Of a DNA stretch of 64,000 nucleotides, positions 9,042 through 17,387 are shown piece by piece (the stretch's first letter is position 1; each line of letters begins with the position of its first letter). The translations under genes and the position numbers were made by a program. The notes beneath the pieces were generated by a model, which was not told the origin of the DNA, ran no database searches, and worked only from the letters and a program-made list of their open reading frames with translations. The stretch comes from Streptomyces peucetius (GTDB lineage: Bacteria > Actinomycetota > Actinomycetes > Streptomycetales > Streptomycetaceae): NCBI RefSeq assembly GCF_025854275.1, contig NZ_CP107567.1, forward strand, positions 6,200,001-6,264,000. Reading direction: 5' to 3'.

Positions 9042-9862
9042 CCAGTACCACCAACGCAACGGACACCGGCGCCACCGTCGCCGCCGGCAGCCGGATGTCC
9101 CGCGCGGGCCAGTGGTTCCACCCGGTGGAGCCCTCGCCCGACGCCTCGATCCGGTTGTTCCTGCTCCCGCACGCGGGCAGCGGCGCCATCATCTACCGGG
9201 ACTGGGAGAGCCTGCTGCCGCCCGACATCGCCCCGCAGGCGGTGACCCTGCCGGGCCGTCACAACCGCCGGGAGGAGCCGACGTACGGCGCGTTCTGGCC
9301 ACTGCTCGAAGCGCTGCACGAGGCCGTGCTCGACGACCTGGACGACCGGCCGTTCGCGTTCTTCGGGCACTGCCTCGGCGCCCAGCTGGCGTTCCGGCTG
9401 GCCATCCGCATGGAGGAGGAGGGCGGCCCGGCGCCCGTCATGGTCGGCATGTCCGGCTGGTCGCCCGAGGGCTTTTTCCAGCCCACCGAGGAGCAGAGCC
9501 GGATGCCCGAGTCCGAGCTCGTCGAGTGGATCAAGAAGCTGGGCTCCTTCCCGGCCGAGATTTACGACAACCCCGAGATGCTCGCCCTCGTGGTCCCCGC
9601 GCTCCGCGCCGACCTCAGGGTCGCCGCCCAGTACGTCGACGACGGCGCCGGGGTCGCCTGCCCGCTCGCCTCCTACGGCGGGCGCTCCGACCCCCTGCAG
9701 GAGGAGCCGGACGCCATGACCCACTGGGCCGGACGAACCCCCGCCTACCTCGGCCACAACGAGTACTCCGGCGGCCACTTCTACATCGACACCCACGCCC
9801 AGGCCGTCACCGCCCACTTCGCGCACCGCCTGCAGCGGATCGCCGCCCACCACGCGCGCTAG
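9038..9862 (+). CDS. Type II thioesterase with Cys nucleophile
   Basis: A 274-residue alpha/beta hydrolase of the type II (GrsT/TylO-like) thioesterase family. These usually remove wrong or stalled acyl groups from carrier domains and sometimes release product. The start is GTG 9038, overlapping the previous stop, with GGGGAG upstream. FLLPHAGSG near the N-terminus is the family's first signature. The nucleophile elbow reads GHCLG, so the expected Ser is Cys112. The remaining triad members are visible as D218 (GGRSDPL) and H247 (GGHFYI). Ser-to-Cys thioesterases do occur in biosynthetic clusters and can favour acyl transfer over hydrolysis. Since the synthase has no terminal thioesterase, this protein may take part in release; that is inference. 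Confidence 0.9.
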   Translation: MTSTTNATDTGATVAAGSRMSRAGQWFHPVEPSPDASIRLFLLPHAGSGAIIYRDWESLLPPDIAPQAVTLPGRHNRREEPTYGAFWPLLEALHEAVLDDLDDRPFAFFGHCLGAQLAFRLAIRMEEEGGPAPVMVGMSGWSPEGFFQPTEEQSRMPESELVEWIKKLGSFPAEIYDNPEMLALVVPALRADLRVAAQYVDDGAGVACPLASYGGRSDPLQEEPDAMTHWAGRTPAYLGHNEYSGGHFYIDTHAQAVTAHFAHRLQRIAAHHAR

Positions 9863-9918
9863 CGCCGCGACCGGAGAGGTCGACCTGCCGGCCTTCCCGG
9901 CCACAGCACCAGCGCGGC

Positions 9919-9953
9919 ACCGGGAAGGCGCCCCGCTCCGGCGCCTTCCCGGT
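9919..9953 (+). terminator. Strong hairpin ending the PKS operon
   Basis: A perfect 14-bp inverted repeat (9919-9932 with 9940-9953) encloses a 7-nt loop. A third copy of the arm, GCCTTCCCGG at 9891-9900, could pair with 9920-9929 instead, so two mutually exclusive folds exist. There is no T-run, as is common in Streptomyces terminators. It lies 57 bp after the thioesterase stop. Confidence 0.7.
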
Positions 9954-10021
9954 CTGCACCACACCCCCAGCACCGCCCCCCACACGAGTGCCGCGGGTTC
10001 CACAGCCCGACCGGCACCCGT

Positions 10022-10039
10022 GTCAGCGCCGTGTCAGCG
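10022..10039 (+). promoter_or_regulatory. SARP-type direct repeat box before the P450 operon
   Basis: Two identical heptamers GTCAGCG (10022-10028 and 10033-10039) are separated by CCGT. GACAGT, a plausible -10, begins exactly 8 bp after the second heptamer, the spacing known for SARP-activated promoters. It would leave a leader of about 135 nt before the P450 start, in which no gene is seen. Confidence 0.65.
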
Positions 10040-10195
10040 GACTGCGCGACAGTGGCGCACGACCGTCCGCGGCTTTGGACGAGACACCACCCATGTCCCC
10101 TCCGCCCCGGCGGCGTCAGCGCGTCCGAGTCCGACCACGGAAGAGAGCCGGTGCCCGGGATCCACCTGCCTGCCCCCTCACCCCTGGAGGCCAAC

Positions 10196-11404
10196 ATGTC
10201 GCTCGCGGACCACACCGATGTCCTGGACTGGCCCTTCGCCCGCACCGAGGACGGAGACCCGCCGCCCATCCTGGCGGAACTGCGCAACGCGCCCCCCTGC
10301 GTGGTGCGCCTCCCGGCGGGAGCCGCCGAGTCCCGCCTGGCCTGGCTGGTGACCCGGTACGCCGACGTACGGCAGGCGCTGGGCGATCCCCGCCTCAGCG
10401 CCGACGAACGGCTGCCCGGCGCACCGGTGCGCATCCAGGTCCCGCCCGGCGGGAACCCGAGTTCCTTCCTGCGCCTGGACGACCCCGAGCACGCCCGGCT
10501 CCGCTCCATGATCCAGACCGAGTTCACCGCGCGCCGGGTGAAGCGGCTGCGCGAACCGGTCCAGCGGCTGGTGGACGAGCTGCTGGACGAACTGGAGGCA
10601 CTGCCCCGGCCGACCGACCTGCACGCGGTGTTCTCCCGCGCGCTGCCGACCCTCGTCATCGCACGGCTGCTGGGCGTTCCGGAGCAGGACTCCGCGTTCT
10701 TCATCGAGAAGACCCGCGTCACCATCTCCCAGGAGGACCCGGCGGCCTCCCTGGCCGCCTACGAGGAGATGTCCGAGTACCTGGCCAAACTGGCGCTGCG
10801 CAAGCTGGAGAGCCCTGGCGACGACCTGATCAGCCGCCTCGCCGTCAACCACCACGCGAAGGGCGCCATCACCCTGGACGAGCTGGTCGGCATCGCCCGG
10901 CTGGTCCTGGTGGCCGGACACGAGACCACCACCAACCAGATCGCCCTGAACATCCTGGCGCTGCTGCGCGACGACGACCTGCGGGCGCGGGTGGCCGCCG
11001 ACGACGGCGCGCTCATACCGAACTTCATCGAGGAGTCGATGCGCTACTGGTCGATCTCCCAGGACGCGATGGTCCGGCTGGCGGTGGAGGACCTCGAACT
11101 CGGCGGTGTGGCCGTCTCCAAGGGCGACGCCGTCGTCATCTCCGTGCCCGCCGGCAACCACGACGAGTCGGTCTTCGCCTGCCCGCACCGGATCGACCCG
11201 CACCGCGACACCAGCGGCCACCTGCAGTGGGGCTTCGGCCCGCACTACTGCCAGGGGGCCCCGCTGGCGCGGCTGGAGATGGAACTGTCGCTGCGCTCCC
11301 TGCTGCGGCGCTTCCCGAACCTGCGGCTGGCGGCCGACCCGCGCACGGTCTTCCGCCGCGGCACCGTCTTCCACGGGGTGACACACCTTCCCGTGACCTG
11401 GTGA
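10196..11404 (+). CDS. Cytochrome P450
   Basis: A 402-residue soluble bacterial P450 (CYP105/107-like in size and style) that should hydroxylate or epoxidise the polyketide or a related acyl chain. The start ATG 10196 is fixed by GGAGG 6 bp upstream; an open frame extends further but lacks a site. Landmarks are the I-helix LVAGHETTTNQ, the ExxR motif as EESMR, and the haem loop WGFGPHYCQG with the haem-ligating Cys at residue 352; the first loop position is Trp rather than the usual Phe. It is first in an operon with an exporter and a hydrolase-fold protein. Its redox partners are not in the window. Confidence 0.92.
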   Translation: MSLADHTDVLDWPFARTEDGDPPPILAELRNAPPCVVRLPAGAAESRLAWLVTRYADVRQALGDPRLSADERLPGAPVRIQVPPGGNPSSFLRLDDPEHARLRSMIQTEFTARRVKRLREPVQRLVDELLDELEALPRPTDLHAVFSRALPTLVIARLLGVPEQDSAFFIEKTRVTISQEDPAASLAAYEEMSEYLAKLALRKLESPGDDLISRLAVNHHAKGAITLDELVGIARLVLVAGHETTTNQIALNILALLRDDDLRARVAADDGALIPNFIEESMRYWSISQDAMVRLAVEDLELGGVAVSKGDAVVISVPAGNHDESVFACPHRIDPHRDTSGHLQWGFGPHYCQGAPLARLEMELSLRSLLRRFPNLRLAADPRTVFRRGTVFHGVTHLPVTW

Positions 11405-11464
11405 CCGGCCACGGTACCGGCACCACCGGCCAACCACCCGAAATGATCGAGAAACGGAGTCGTC

Positions 11465-12937
11465 ATGACTTCTGAGACAAGCACAGAAGTCGTCGTCGAG
11501 GGGCGTGCGCCGACGCCCCCCGGCGGCGCACCGGCCGCCGCCCCCTCGGCCGGTGCCCTCCTGGTGGTGCTCGTGGGCACCTTCATCACGGTGCTGGACT
11601 TCTTCATCGCCAACGTGGCCGTCCCCGCCATCAAGGCCGACCTGGGCGCCAGCGCCGCCCAGGCCCAGATGTTCGTCGTGGGCTACGGCGTCGCCTTCAC
11701 CGCGGGACTGATCACCGGCGGCAGGCTCGGCGACCTCTTCGGCCGCCGGCGGATGTTCACGCTCGGCATGGTGCTGTTCATGCTGGCTTCGGCCGCGTGC
11801 AGCCTGGCACCCACGGCGACCGTCCTGGTCGTCGCCCGCATCGCCCAGGGCGCCGCCGCCGCGCTGATGGTGCCGCAGGTGCTCGGCATCATCGGCACGG
11901 TGTACACCGGCGCCGCCCGCGACCGCGCCTTCAACGCCTACGGCCTGGTCATCGGACTCGCCGGCGTCTTCGGCCAGTTCATCGGCGGTGCCCTGATCAC
12001 GGTCGACATCGCGGGACTGAGCTGGCGGACCATCTTCCTGATCAACGTCCCGCTGTGCCTGGTCTCCCTGGCCTTCGTCGGCCGCACGATCCCCGAGTCG
12101 CGCGGCGAGGGCGGCACCCGGCTGGACCTCGTGGGCGCCCTGCTGGTCACGGCGTCCCTGGGCATCATCGTCTTCGCGCTGCTGGAGGGCCAGGAGAGCG
12201 GCTGGCCGCTGTGGGTGTGGGAGTCGCTGGCCGGTGCGGCCGTCCTGCTGGCGGTGACCGTCTGGCACCTGCGCCGGCGGGCGGCGGCCGACCGGGGCCC
12301 GCTGATCGAACCCGCCCTGTTCAAGGGCCGGGTGTTCTCGGTGGGGCTGACCGCGACGGTGGTCTACTTCCTCGCGATGGGCTCCTTCTTCTTCGTGCTG
12401 GCCCTCTACCTGCAACTGGGCCGGGGCCTGTCGCCCCTGGAGTCCGGGTCCGTCTTCCTGGCCCTGGGCGCGGGCTACTTCGGCGCCTCGGTGGTGTCGT
12501 CGCGCAAGGCCGCCTCGGTCACCGCCCGCAGGGTGGCCGTCGGCCCGCTGACCCTCGCGATCGGCTACGCGGCGGTCGCCCTGACCGCCGACCGCCTCGA
12601 CACGACGGGACACGTGCTGTGGCTGCTGCCCGCCCTCCTCGTCGCCGGGCTCGGCATGGGCCTGACGACCGGCCCGCTGACCAACCTGGTGCTGGGCGCG
12701 GCCGTGCCCGAGCACGCGGCCTCCGCGTCCGGACTGCTGAACACCGCCCAGGAGGGCGGCGCGGCCGTCGGCGTGGCGATCGCCGGCGCGGTCTTCTTCC
12801 CCACCCTGGCCGACGCCGGCGGCTCGGCGGGCGCCTACCCACACGCGTTCGCCGTCACGCTCGTCCCGCTCATCGTCCTGGGACTCCTGGCCTCCGCCCT
12901 GGTTTTGGCGGCGCCGGGCCGCACCGCACGGCGCTGA
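11465..12937 (+). CDS. MFS drug exporter, 14-TM (DHA2) type
   Basis: A 490-residue major facilitator protein with about 14 hydrophobic helices, like EmrB/QacA-type proton-driven exporters. The motif A region between helices 2 and 3 reads GGRLGDLFGRRRMF. The first helix (VVLVGTFITVLDFFIANVA) carries the conserved Asp, and the central part has IIGTVYTGAARDRAFNAY. The start ATG 11465 is preceded by CGGAG. It lies 60 bp after the P450 gene under the same predicted promoter. It most likely exports the cluster product and may give self-resistance. Confidence 0.9.
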   Translation: MTSETSTEVVVEGRAPTPPGGAPAAAPSAGALLVVLVGTFITVLDFFIANVAVPAIKADLGASAAQAQMFVVGYGVAFTAGLITGGRLGDLFGRRRMFTLGMVLFMLASAACSLAPTATVLVVARIAQGAAAALMVPQVLGIIGTVYTGAARDRAFNAYGLVIGLAGVFGQFIGGALITVDIAGLSWRTIFLINVPLCLVSLAFVGRTIPESRGEGGTRLDLVGALLVTASLGIIVFALLEGQESGWPLWVWESLAGAAVLLAVTVWHLRRRAAADRGPLIEPALFKGRVFSVGLTATVVYFLAMGSFFFVLALYLQLGRGLSPLESGSVFLALGAGYFGASVVSSRKAASVTARRVAVGPLTLAIGYAAVALTADRLDTTGHVLWLLPALLVAGLGMGLTTGPLTNLVLGAAVPEHAASASGLLNTAQEGGAAVGVAIAGAVFFPTLADAGGSAGAYPHAFAVTLVPLIVLGLLASALVLAAPGRTARR

Positions 12938-12968
12938 GGGGTCCCCACCACCAAGGAAGGCAGGCGTC

Positions 12969-13799
12969 ATGCCGTACGTCACCACTCGGGACGGGACCCG
13001 GCTCCACTGCACCGACTGGGGCGAAGGACGTCCCGTGGTGCTGCTCAGCGCCGCCATGGCGGACTCGCGGATGTGGGAGTTCCAGGCGCCGTTCCTGGCC
13101 GGTCAGGGGCTGCGCTGCGTCACCTACGACCGGCGCGGCACCGGGCGCTCGGACGTCCCCTGGAGCGGCTACGACTACGACACCCTCGCTTCGGACCTCG
13201 CCGACCTGCTCGACCACCTCGACCTGCGGGACGTCCTGCTGGTCGGCTACGCGGCGGGCGGCGGTGAGGCCGTGCGCTACCTGTCCCGGTACGGCGCCGC
13301 GCGGGTGGGGAAGCTGGCGCTGGTCGCCTCGACCACGCCGTTCCTGCTGCGCGCCCCGGACAACCCGGACGGCCTGGAGATGGCGCTGTTCGAGGAGATC
13401 GAGACGGCCATCCGTGCCGACCGGGCCGCCTGGCTGAGATCACTGACCTGGCCGTTCTTCGCCGGCCCCGAGGCGGATCCGGCGAGCACGCCGCTCTCGT
13501 CCCGACTGGCCGAGTGGCTGACGGACCTGGCCATGGACACCTCGCCGCGGGCCGCCACGGAGATCTACCGCACGCTGTTCACCACCGACCAGCGAGCGGA
13601 GACGGCGGCCGTCCGGGTGCCCACCCTGGTCGTCCACGGCACCGCCGATCTCGGGGCGCCGTATCCGCTGTGCGGTCCCCGCACCGCGGAGCTCGTTCCC
13701 GGCAGCACCCTGCTGACCTACGAGGGCGCGGCCCACGGCCTGTTCGCCACCCACGCCGACCGTCTGAACGCGGACCTGCTGGCCTTCGCCAAGCAGTGA
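12969..13799 (+). CDS. Alpha/beta hydrolase-fold protein lacking the nucleophile Ser
   Basis: A 276-residue protein that matches the non-haem haloperoxidase/esterase branch of the alpha/beta hydrolases along its whole length (MPYVTTRDGTRLHCTDWG, CVTYDRRGTGRSD, LALVASTTPFLL). The nucleophile elbow, normally GFSMGGGE in this branch, reads GYAAGGGE, so the catalytic Ser is Ala95. The Asp (D227 in HGTADLG) and His (H256 in GAAHGLF) are kept. Ordinary ester or perhydrolase chemistry should not be possible. The fold could have been reused for general acid/base chemistry (cyclase, lyase, dehydratase) or binding. It is the last gene of the P450-exporter operon. Confidence 0.88.
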   Translation: MPYVTTRDGTRLHCTDWGEGRPVVLLSAAMADSRMWEFQAPFLAGQGLRCVTYDRRGTGRSDVPWSGYDYDTLASDLADLLDHLDLRDVLLVGYAAGGGEAVRYLSRYGAARVGKLALVASTTPFLLRAPDNPDGLEMALFEEIETAIRADRAAWLRSLTWPFFAGPEADPASTPLSSRLAEWLTDLAMDTSPRAATEIYRTLFTTDQRAETAAVRVPTLVVHGTADLGAPYPLCGPRTAELVPGSTLLTYEGAAHGLFATHADRLNADLLAFAKQ

Positions 13800-14079
13800 C
13801 CGCGAGGGCGGCGCCTCCCGTGTGGCCGCCGCCCGGCCCGCGCCCTGCCCTCCCCTCGCTCCCACTCCCGAGCCACCTCGCACACGTGTCTCACACGCCC
13901 GCGGACCGGGGCGCTGGGGCGCGGCTCCGGGCGCGGCACCGGGAGCCCCGCCGGGGGTGCCGCGGCGCCCGGCCCGGCGCACCGCGGGCGTCCGCGGCGG
14001 GCCGGGCGTGCCCTCGGCCCCGCGTCCCAGTGCCCGGCGTGTCCCTGTCCTGCCTCCCCTGCCCGTGCGCCTCGTCGGC

Positions 14080-14108
14080 GTCAGCCGCACGTCAGCGCCG
14101 TGACAGCG
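14080..14108 (+). promoter_or_regulatory. SARP-type triple repeat box before the third operon
   Basis: Three heptamers, GTCAGCC (14080-14086), GTCAGCG (14091-14097) and GACAGCG (14102-14108), lie at exact 11-bp steps. CAGAGT begins 8 bp after the last one and can serve as -10. The 280 bp before it (13800-14079) hold no convincing gene. The leader of about 75 nt ends at the lipid-kinase-like gene. Confidence 0.65.
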
Positions 14109-14201
14109 GTCGGCGGCAGAGTCGACGTCGTGGGCCCGGAGCCGCAGGCGCGGCCCCGGCCCCGGACCCGCCGGCACCGTCCGACGAAGGAGTACGCCCG
14201 C

Positions 14202-15167
14202 ATGGCAGATACAGCAGCCCCGGTCCCGACCCGGGCACTGGTCCTGGCCAACCCGGCCTCCGGCAGCCACAGCCCGGAACTGGTGGAACAGGTGCGCCAG
14301 TTGTGCGACTCGTACCTGGAGCGCACCGAGGTGTACCCGACCACCGGACCGGGTGACGCCACCGTCGCGGTGCGGAGGGCCCTCGAACGGCACACCGGCG
14401 CCCCCGACCTGGTCGTCGTCATCGGCGGCGATGGCACCGTCCGGGAGGCCGTCCAGGGCCTGGTGCCCGCCTCCGGGCGCGCCACGCTCGCGGTGGTGCC
14501 CGGCGGCACCGGCAACTCCGGCTACAAGATGCTGTGGGGCGACCGCCCCTGGACGGAGTCCCTCAAGGCGATCCTCACCGACTCCGGCATCGGCGGCAGC
14601 GCCCGCCCTCGCCGCCTGGACCTGGCCCGTCTCGCCGAGACCCGTCAGTACGTCTACCTGGGTGCCTGCTCCGGTGTGATCGCCGACGCGCTGATCACCG
14701 CCCGCGACCTGCCGCTGACCGGCCGCGAGCGGTACGCTCGCGCCTTCGCCGACACCGCCGCGGGCTACGCGCCGTACCCGGGCCGGGTCACCGTCGACGG
14801 GCGGGTCGTGCACGAGGGCCCGACCGTCCTCGCGAACGTCGGCGGCGGCCCCTACCGCGGCGGCCGGTTCAACGTCCTGCCCGACTCGCTGCTCGACGAC
14901 GGCCTGCTCGACGTCTGCGTCATCGGCGACGGGATCGCCGCGGCCGACGTGCCGCGGCTGACTCTGACTGCCGCCCACATCGGCCACCCCGCCACGTGGT
15001 ACGCGCGCGGCCGGACCATCACCGTGGAGCGCACCGACGGCCGCCGGCTGCCGCTGGAGCACGACGGCGAGTACCAGCACGGCATCGGCTCCACGGCCAC
15101 CTTCGAGGTCCTCCCCGGCGCCCTCCCCGTGTGGGCCCCGGCCCCGGACCGCCCCGAGACCCCCTGA
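14202..15167 (+). CDS. Diacylglycerol/sphingosine-kinase-like lipid kinase
   Basis: A 321-residue protein of the DAGK/YegS catalytic family, which phosphorylates a lipid or polyol hydroxyl with ATP. The nucleotide-binding signature VVIGGDGTVREAV and the downstream PGGTGNS loop are present, and the N-terminus ALVLANPASGSHS is typical. ATG 14202 is chosen because GAAGGAG stands 9 bp upstream. Such kinases are uncommon in polyketide clusters. Here the gene starts an operon with its own SARP-type promoter, so a phosphorylated intermediate or product, or a phosphate leaving group for a later elimination, is a reasonable hypothesis. A general housekeeping lipid kinase is the alternative. Confidence 0.85.
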   Translation: MADTAAPVPTRALVLANPASGSHSPELVEQVRQLCDSYLERTEVYPTTGPGDATVAVRRALERHTGAPDLVVVIGGDGTVREAVQGLVPASGRATLAVVPGGTGNSGYKMLWGDRPWTESLKAILTDSGIGGSARPRRLDLARLAETRQYVYLGACSGVIADALITARDLPLTGRERYARAFADTAAGYAPYPGRVTVDGRVVHEGPTVLANVGGGPYRGGRFNVLPDSLLDDGLLDVCVIGDGIAAADVPRLTLTAAHIGHPATWYARGRTITVERTDGRRLPLEHDGEYQHGIGSTATFEVLPGALPVWAPAPDRPETP

Positions 15168-15249
15168 GACATCCAGAACCCCCGTCGTACCGCACGCCTG
15201 GCGACGGTACGTCGGGTCAGCCGCACCAACGGAAACGAGGAGAACACAC

Positions 15250-15618
15250 ATGAGCGACCTGACCACCACCGTCGACCGCTACCTGGCCATCTGGAACGAG
15301 GCGGACGCCGACAAGCGCGCGGCGGCCATCGCCGAGCTGTTCACCGCCGACGCCCCGTACATCGACCCGCTCGCCGCCGTCGAGGGCCACGAGGGCTTCG
15401 GCGCGGTGGTGGCGGGCGCCCGCGAGCAGTTCAAGGGCCTGACCTTCGAACTGCACGGCACGGTCGACGCCCACCACAACCAGGCCCGGTTCCAGTGGGG
15501 CCTGGTCACCGAGCCCGGCGCCGAGCCCATCGCGATCGGTTTCGACGTCCTGGTCGCCGACGAGGCGGGCCGCATCAAGGCCGTCTACGGCTTCCTGGAC
15601 AAGGTGCCGGCCGCCTGA
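15250..15618 (+). CDS. SnoaL/NTF2-like protein
   Basis: A 122-residue single-domain protein of the SnoaL/NTF2-like cone fold. It begins DLTTTVDRYLAIWNEADADKR, has the family pattern ELFTADAPYIDPLA and VEGHEGF, and ends in a strand-rich half (FQWGLVTEPG, IGFDVLVADEAGRIKAVYGFLD). The start ATG 15250 follows CGAGGAG. Members act as polyketide cyclases, isomerases, epoxide hydrolases or small-molecule-binding proteins. It sits between the lipid-kinase-like gene and the PrpD-like gene in one operon. It probably catalyses a ring closure or isomerisation of the product, but no catalytic residue can be assigned. Confidence 0.8.
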   Translation: MSDLTTTVDRYLAIWNEADADKRAAAIAELFTADAPYIDPLAAVEGHEGFGAVVAGAREQFKGLTFELHGTVDAHHNQARFQWGLVTEPGAEPIAIGFDVLVADEAGRIKAVYGFLDKVPAA

Positions 15619-15746
15619 ACCCCTCCCCGCGGCGGCGGGAGCACCGTCGGCCGGTGCTCTCGCCGCCGCTTCCTCCCGCCCGGAGTGACCAGCCGCCGAC
15701 CACGGCACGCCCCGGCCGGCGTACGGCAAGAGAGGTGCCTCGCGCC

Positions 15747-17300
15747 ATGACGGCAGTACTCGGTGAGAGCGTGGCCAGGGCGCTGTGCGACGACTGGGGG
15801 AGCACGGCGCCCAGGCGCCCTCGCCGACCCACCGACACCCCGCTGCGTGAACTGTCCCAGTGGGCGGCGACGCTGCGCCCCGAGCACATCCCGTGCCGGG
15901 TGCTGAAGCTCGCCGCCAGTCAGGTGCTCTCGCAGGCCGCATCCATCAGGGCCGGGCTCCAGCACCCGCTGGGACGGCGGCTGGTGGCGGCCTTCGGGCA
16001 CCCGATGCAGCGCGACCCGCGCACCGCCGCGGGCGTCTTCGCCGCCCTCGGGTCCTGGCTCAACCTCGACGACACCGCCTACGCCGGACACCTGTCGAAC
16101 TCCACCGTCGCGGTACCGCTCGCCTTCGCCTACACCCGCCGGCTCGACGGGCTGTCCCTGCTGACCGCCGTCGTCGCGGCCAACGAGTGCGCGGCCCGCA
16201 TCACCGCCTCGGCCACCCTCGGCCCGCTGCGCGGCCAGAGCGCCGTGCACACGCACCTGGCGGGCGCGGTGGCCGGCCGGCTGCACTGCGACCGGGCCCC
16301 GGCCGCGCTCTTCGAGAACGCCTTCGGGCTGGCCTTCGCCATGCCCAACTGGCCCCTGATGCGCGCTTTCCTGGCCAGCGACGCCCGTCTGTTCAACACC
16401 TTCACCCCGGTGCGCACCGCCATGGACGCCTGCGACGCGGCGTACGCGGGGCTGCGCGGCGCTCCCGACATCGTCGAGCACGAGGACGGCTTCCTCGCCC
16501 GGTTCGCCACCGTGCCGCTGCCGCAGGCGGTGGCCAAGGGACTGGGCCGGCGCTGGCACACCGACACGCTTTCCTTCAAGATGCACCCCGGCGGGCCGGG
16601 CATCGACGCGGCTGTGGACTGCGCCGCCGAGATCCACCGGGAACTGGGCGGCCTGCGGCCCGAGGACGTGGCCGAGGTGGTCGTCGAGGCGTCCCTGTAC
16701 ACCCTCTTCGCCGGTGAGCGCGCAGCCCGGTACGTCAACGGTCCGGGCTCCCCGCTTGGCGCCCTGGTCCTCGACGTGCCCTACCCCGTCGCGACCACCC
16801 TGCTCACCGGCGAGTTCACCGTGGACGACTTCTCCTCCCCGCACCTGGACGACCCGGCCCGCTGGGCGCTGGCCCGGCGGGTGCGCCTGGAGCACGACAC
16901 CGAGATGACGCGCGAACTGTTCCTGTCCGACGCCCCGTTCGGCGAGGCGGTACGGGAGGCGGGGGACCGTGCCGTGCCGTGGCTGCGCGGCTTCGGCGGG
17001 GACGAGCTGGTCGACCTGCTGGGCCCGCTGAGCGCCGACGACCGGGACTTCTCCCGCGCCGCGAAGGCCACCGGTGCCCGGGTCACCGTCCGGCTGACCG
17101 ACGGCCGTACGGTGTCGCGGACCCGGCTGATTCCGGTCGGTGCGGCCGGCCCGGAGACCCGGGTCCGGCACGCGGACCTGGTGCGGGAGAAGTTCCTGTC
17201 GGTCGGCGGCCCGCACGAGGTGTCCGACAGCGTGGACCGGCTGCACCGCATGCGTCCGGGCGCCCTGCGTCGCTGGATAGAGGCCGCCTTCCTGGACTGA
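15747..17300 (+). CDS. MmgE/PrpD-family dehydratase/decarboxylase-like protein
   Basis: A 517-residue member of the MmgE/PrpD family, which includes 2-methylcitrate dehydratase and cis-aconitate decarboxylase. Family features include LNLDDTAYAGHLSNST, HTHLAGAVAGRL, ENAFGLAFAMP and, in the C-terminal half, SFKMHPGGPGIDAA where the family usually has a Lys-x-x-Pro segment lining the active site. The length is somewhat above the usual 450-480. Start ATG 15747 has AAGAGAGG upstream. PrpD relatives are known from clusters for maleic-anhydride and itaconate-like products, where they dehydrate or decarboxylate tricarboxylates. The presence here hints at such a carboxylate building block, by analogy only. 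Confidence 0.8.
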   Translation: MTAVLGESVARALCDDWGSTAPRRPRRPTDTPLRELSQWAATLRPEHIPCRVLKLAASQVLSQAASIRAGLQHPLGRRLVAAFGHPMQRDPRTAAGVFAALGSWLNLDDTAYAGHLSNSTVAVPLAFAYTRRLDGLSLLTAVVAANECAARITASATLGPLRGQSAVHTHLAGAVAGRLHCDRAPAALFENAFGLAFAMPNWPLMRAFLASDARLFNTFTPVRTAMDACDAAYAGLRGAPDIVEHEDGFLARFATVPLPQAVAKGLGRRWHTDTLSFKMHPGGPGIDAAVDCAAEIHRELGGLRPEDVAEVVVEASLYTLFAGERAARYVNGPGSPLGALVLDVPYPVATTLLTGEFTVDDFSSPHLDDPARWALARRVRLEHDTEMTRELFLSDAPFGEAVREAGDRAVPWLRGFGGDELVDLLGPLSADDRDFSRAAKATGARVTVRLTDGRTVSRTRLIPVGAAGPETRVRHADLVREKFLSVGGPHEVSDSVDRLHRMRPGALRRWIEAAFLD

Positions 17301-17301
17301 A

Positions 17302-17324
17302 CCGTCCGGCCCGCCGCCGGACGG
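17302..17324 (+). terminator. Hairpin between the PrpD-like gene and the facing TetR gene
   Basis: CCGTCCGGC and GCCGGACGG form a perfect 9-bp stem with a 5-nt loop directly after the PrpD-like stop. The neighbouring TetR gene converges from the other side, so the hairpin can serve both. Confidence 0.65.
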
Positions 17325-17387
17325 CGTGACGTTGTGGCGACCGGAGCGGTTCACCGGCTCCCGCCACACCTTCCCGGCCACACGGTC

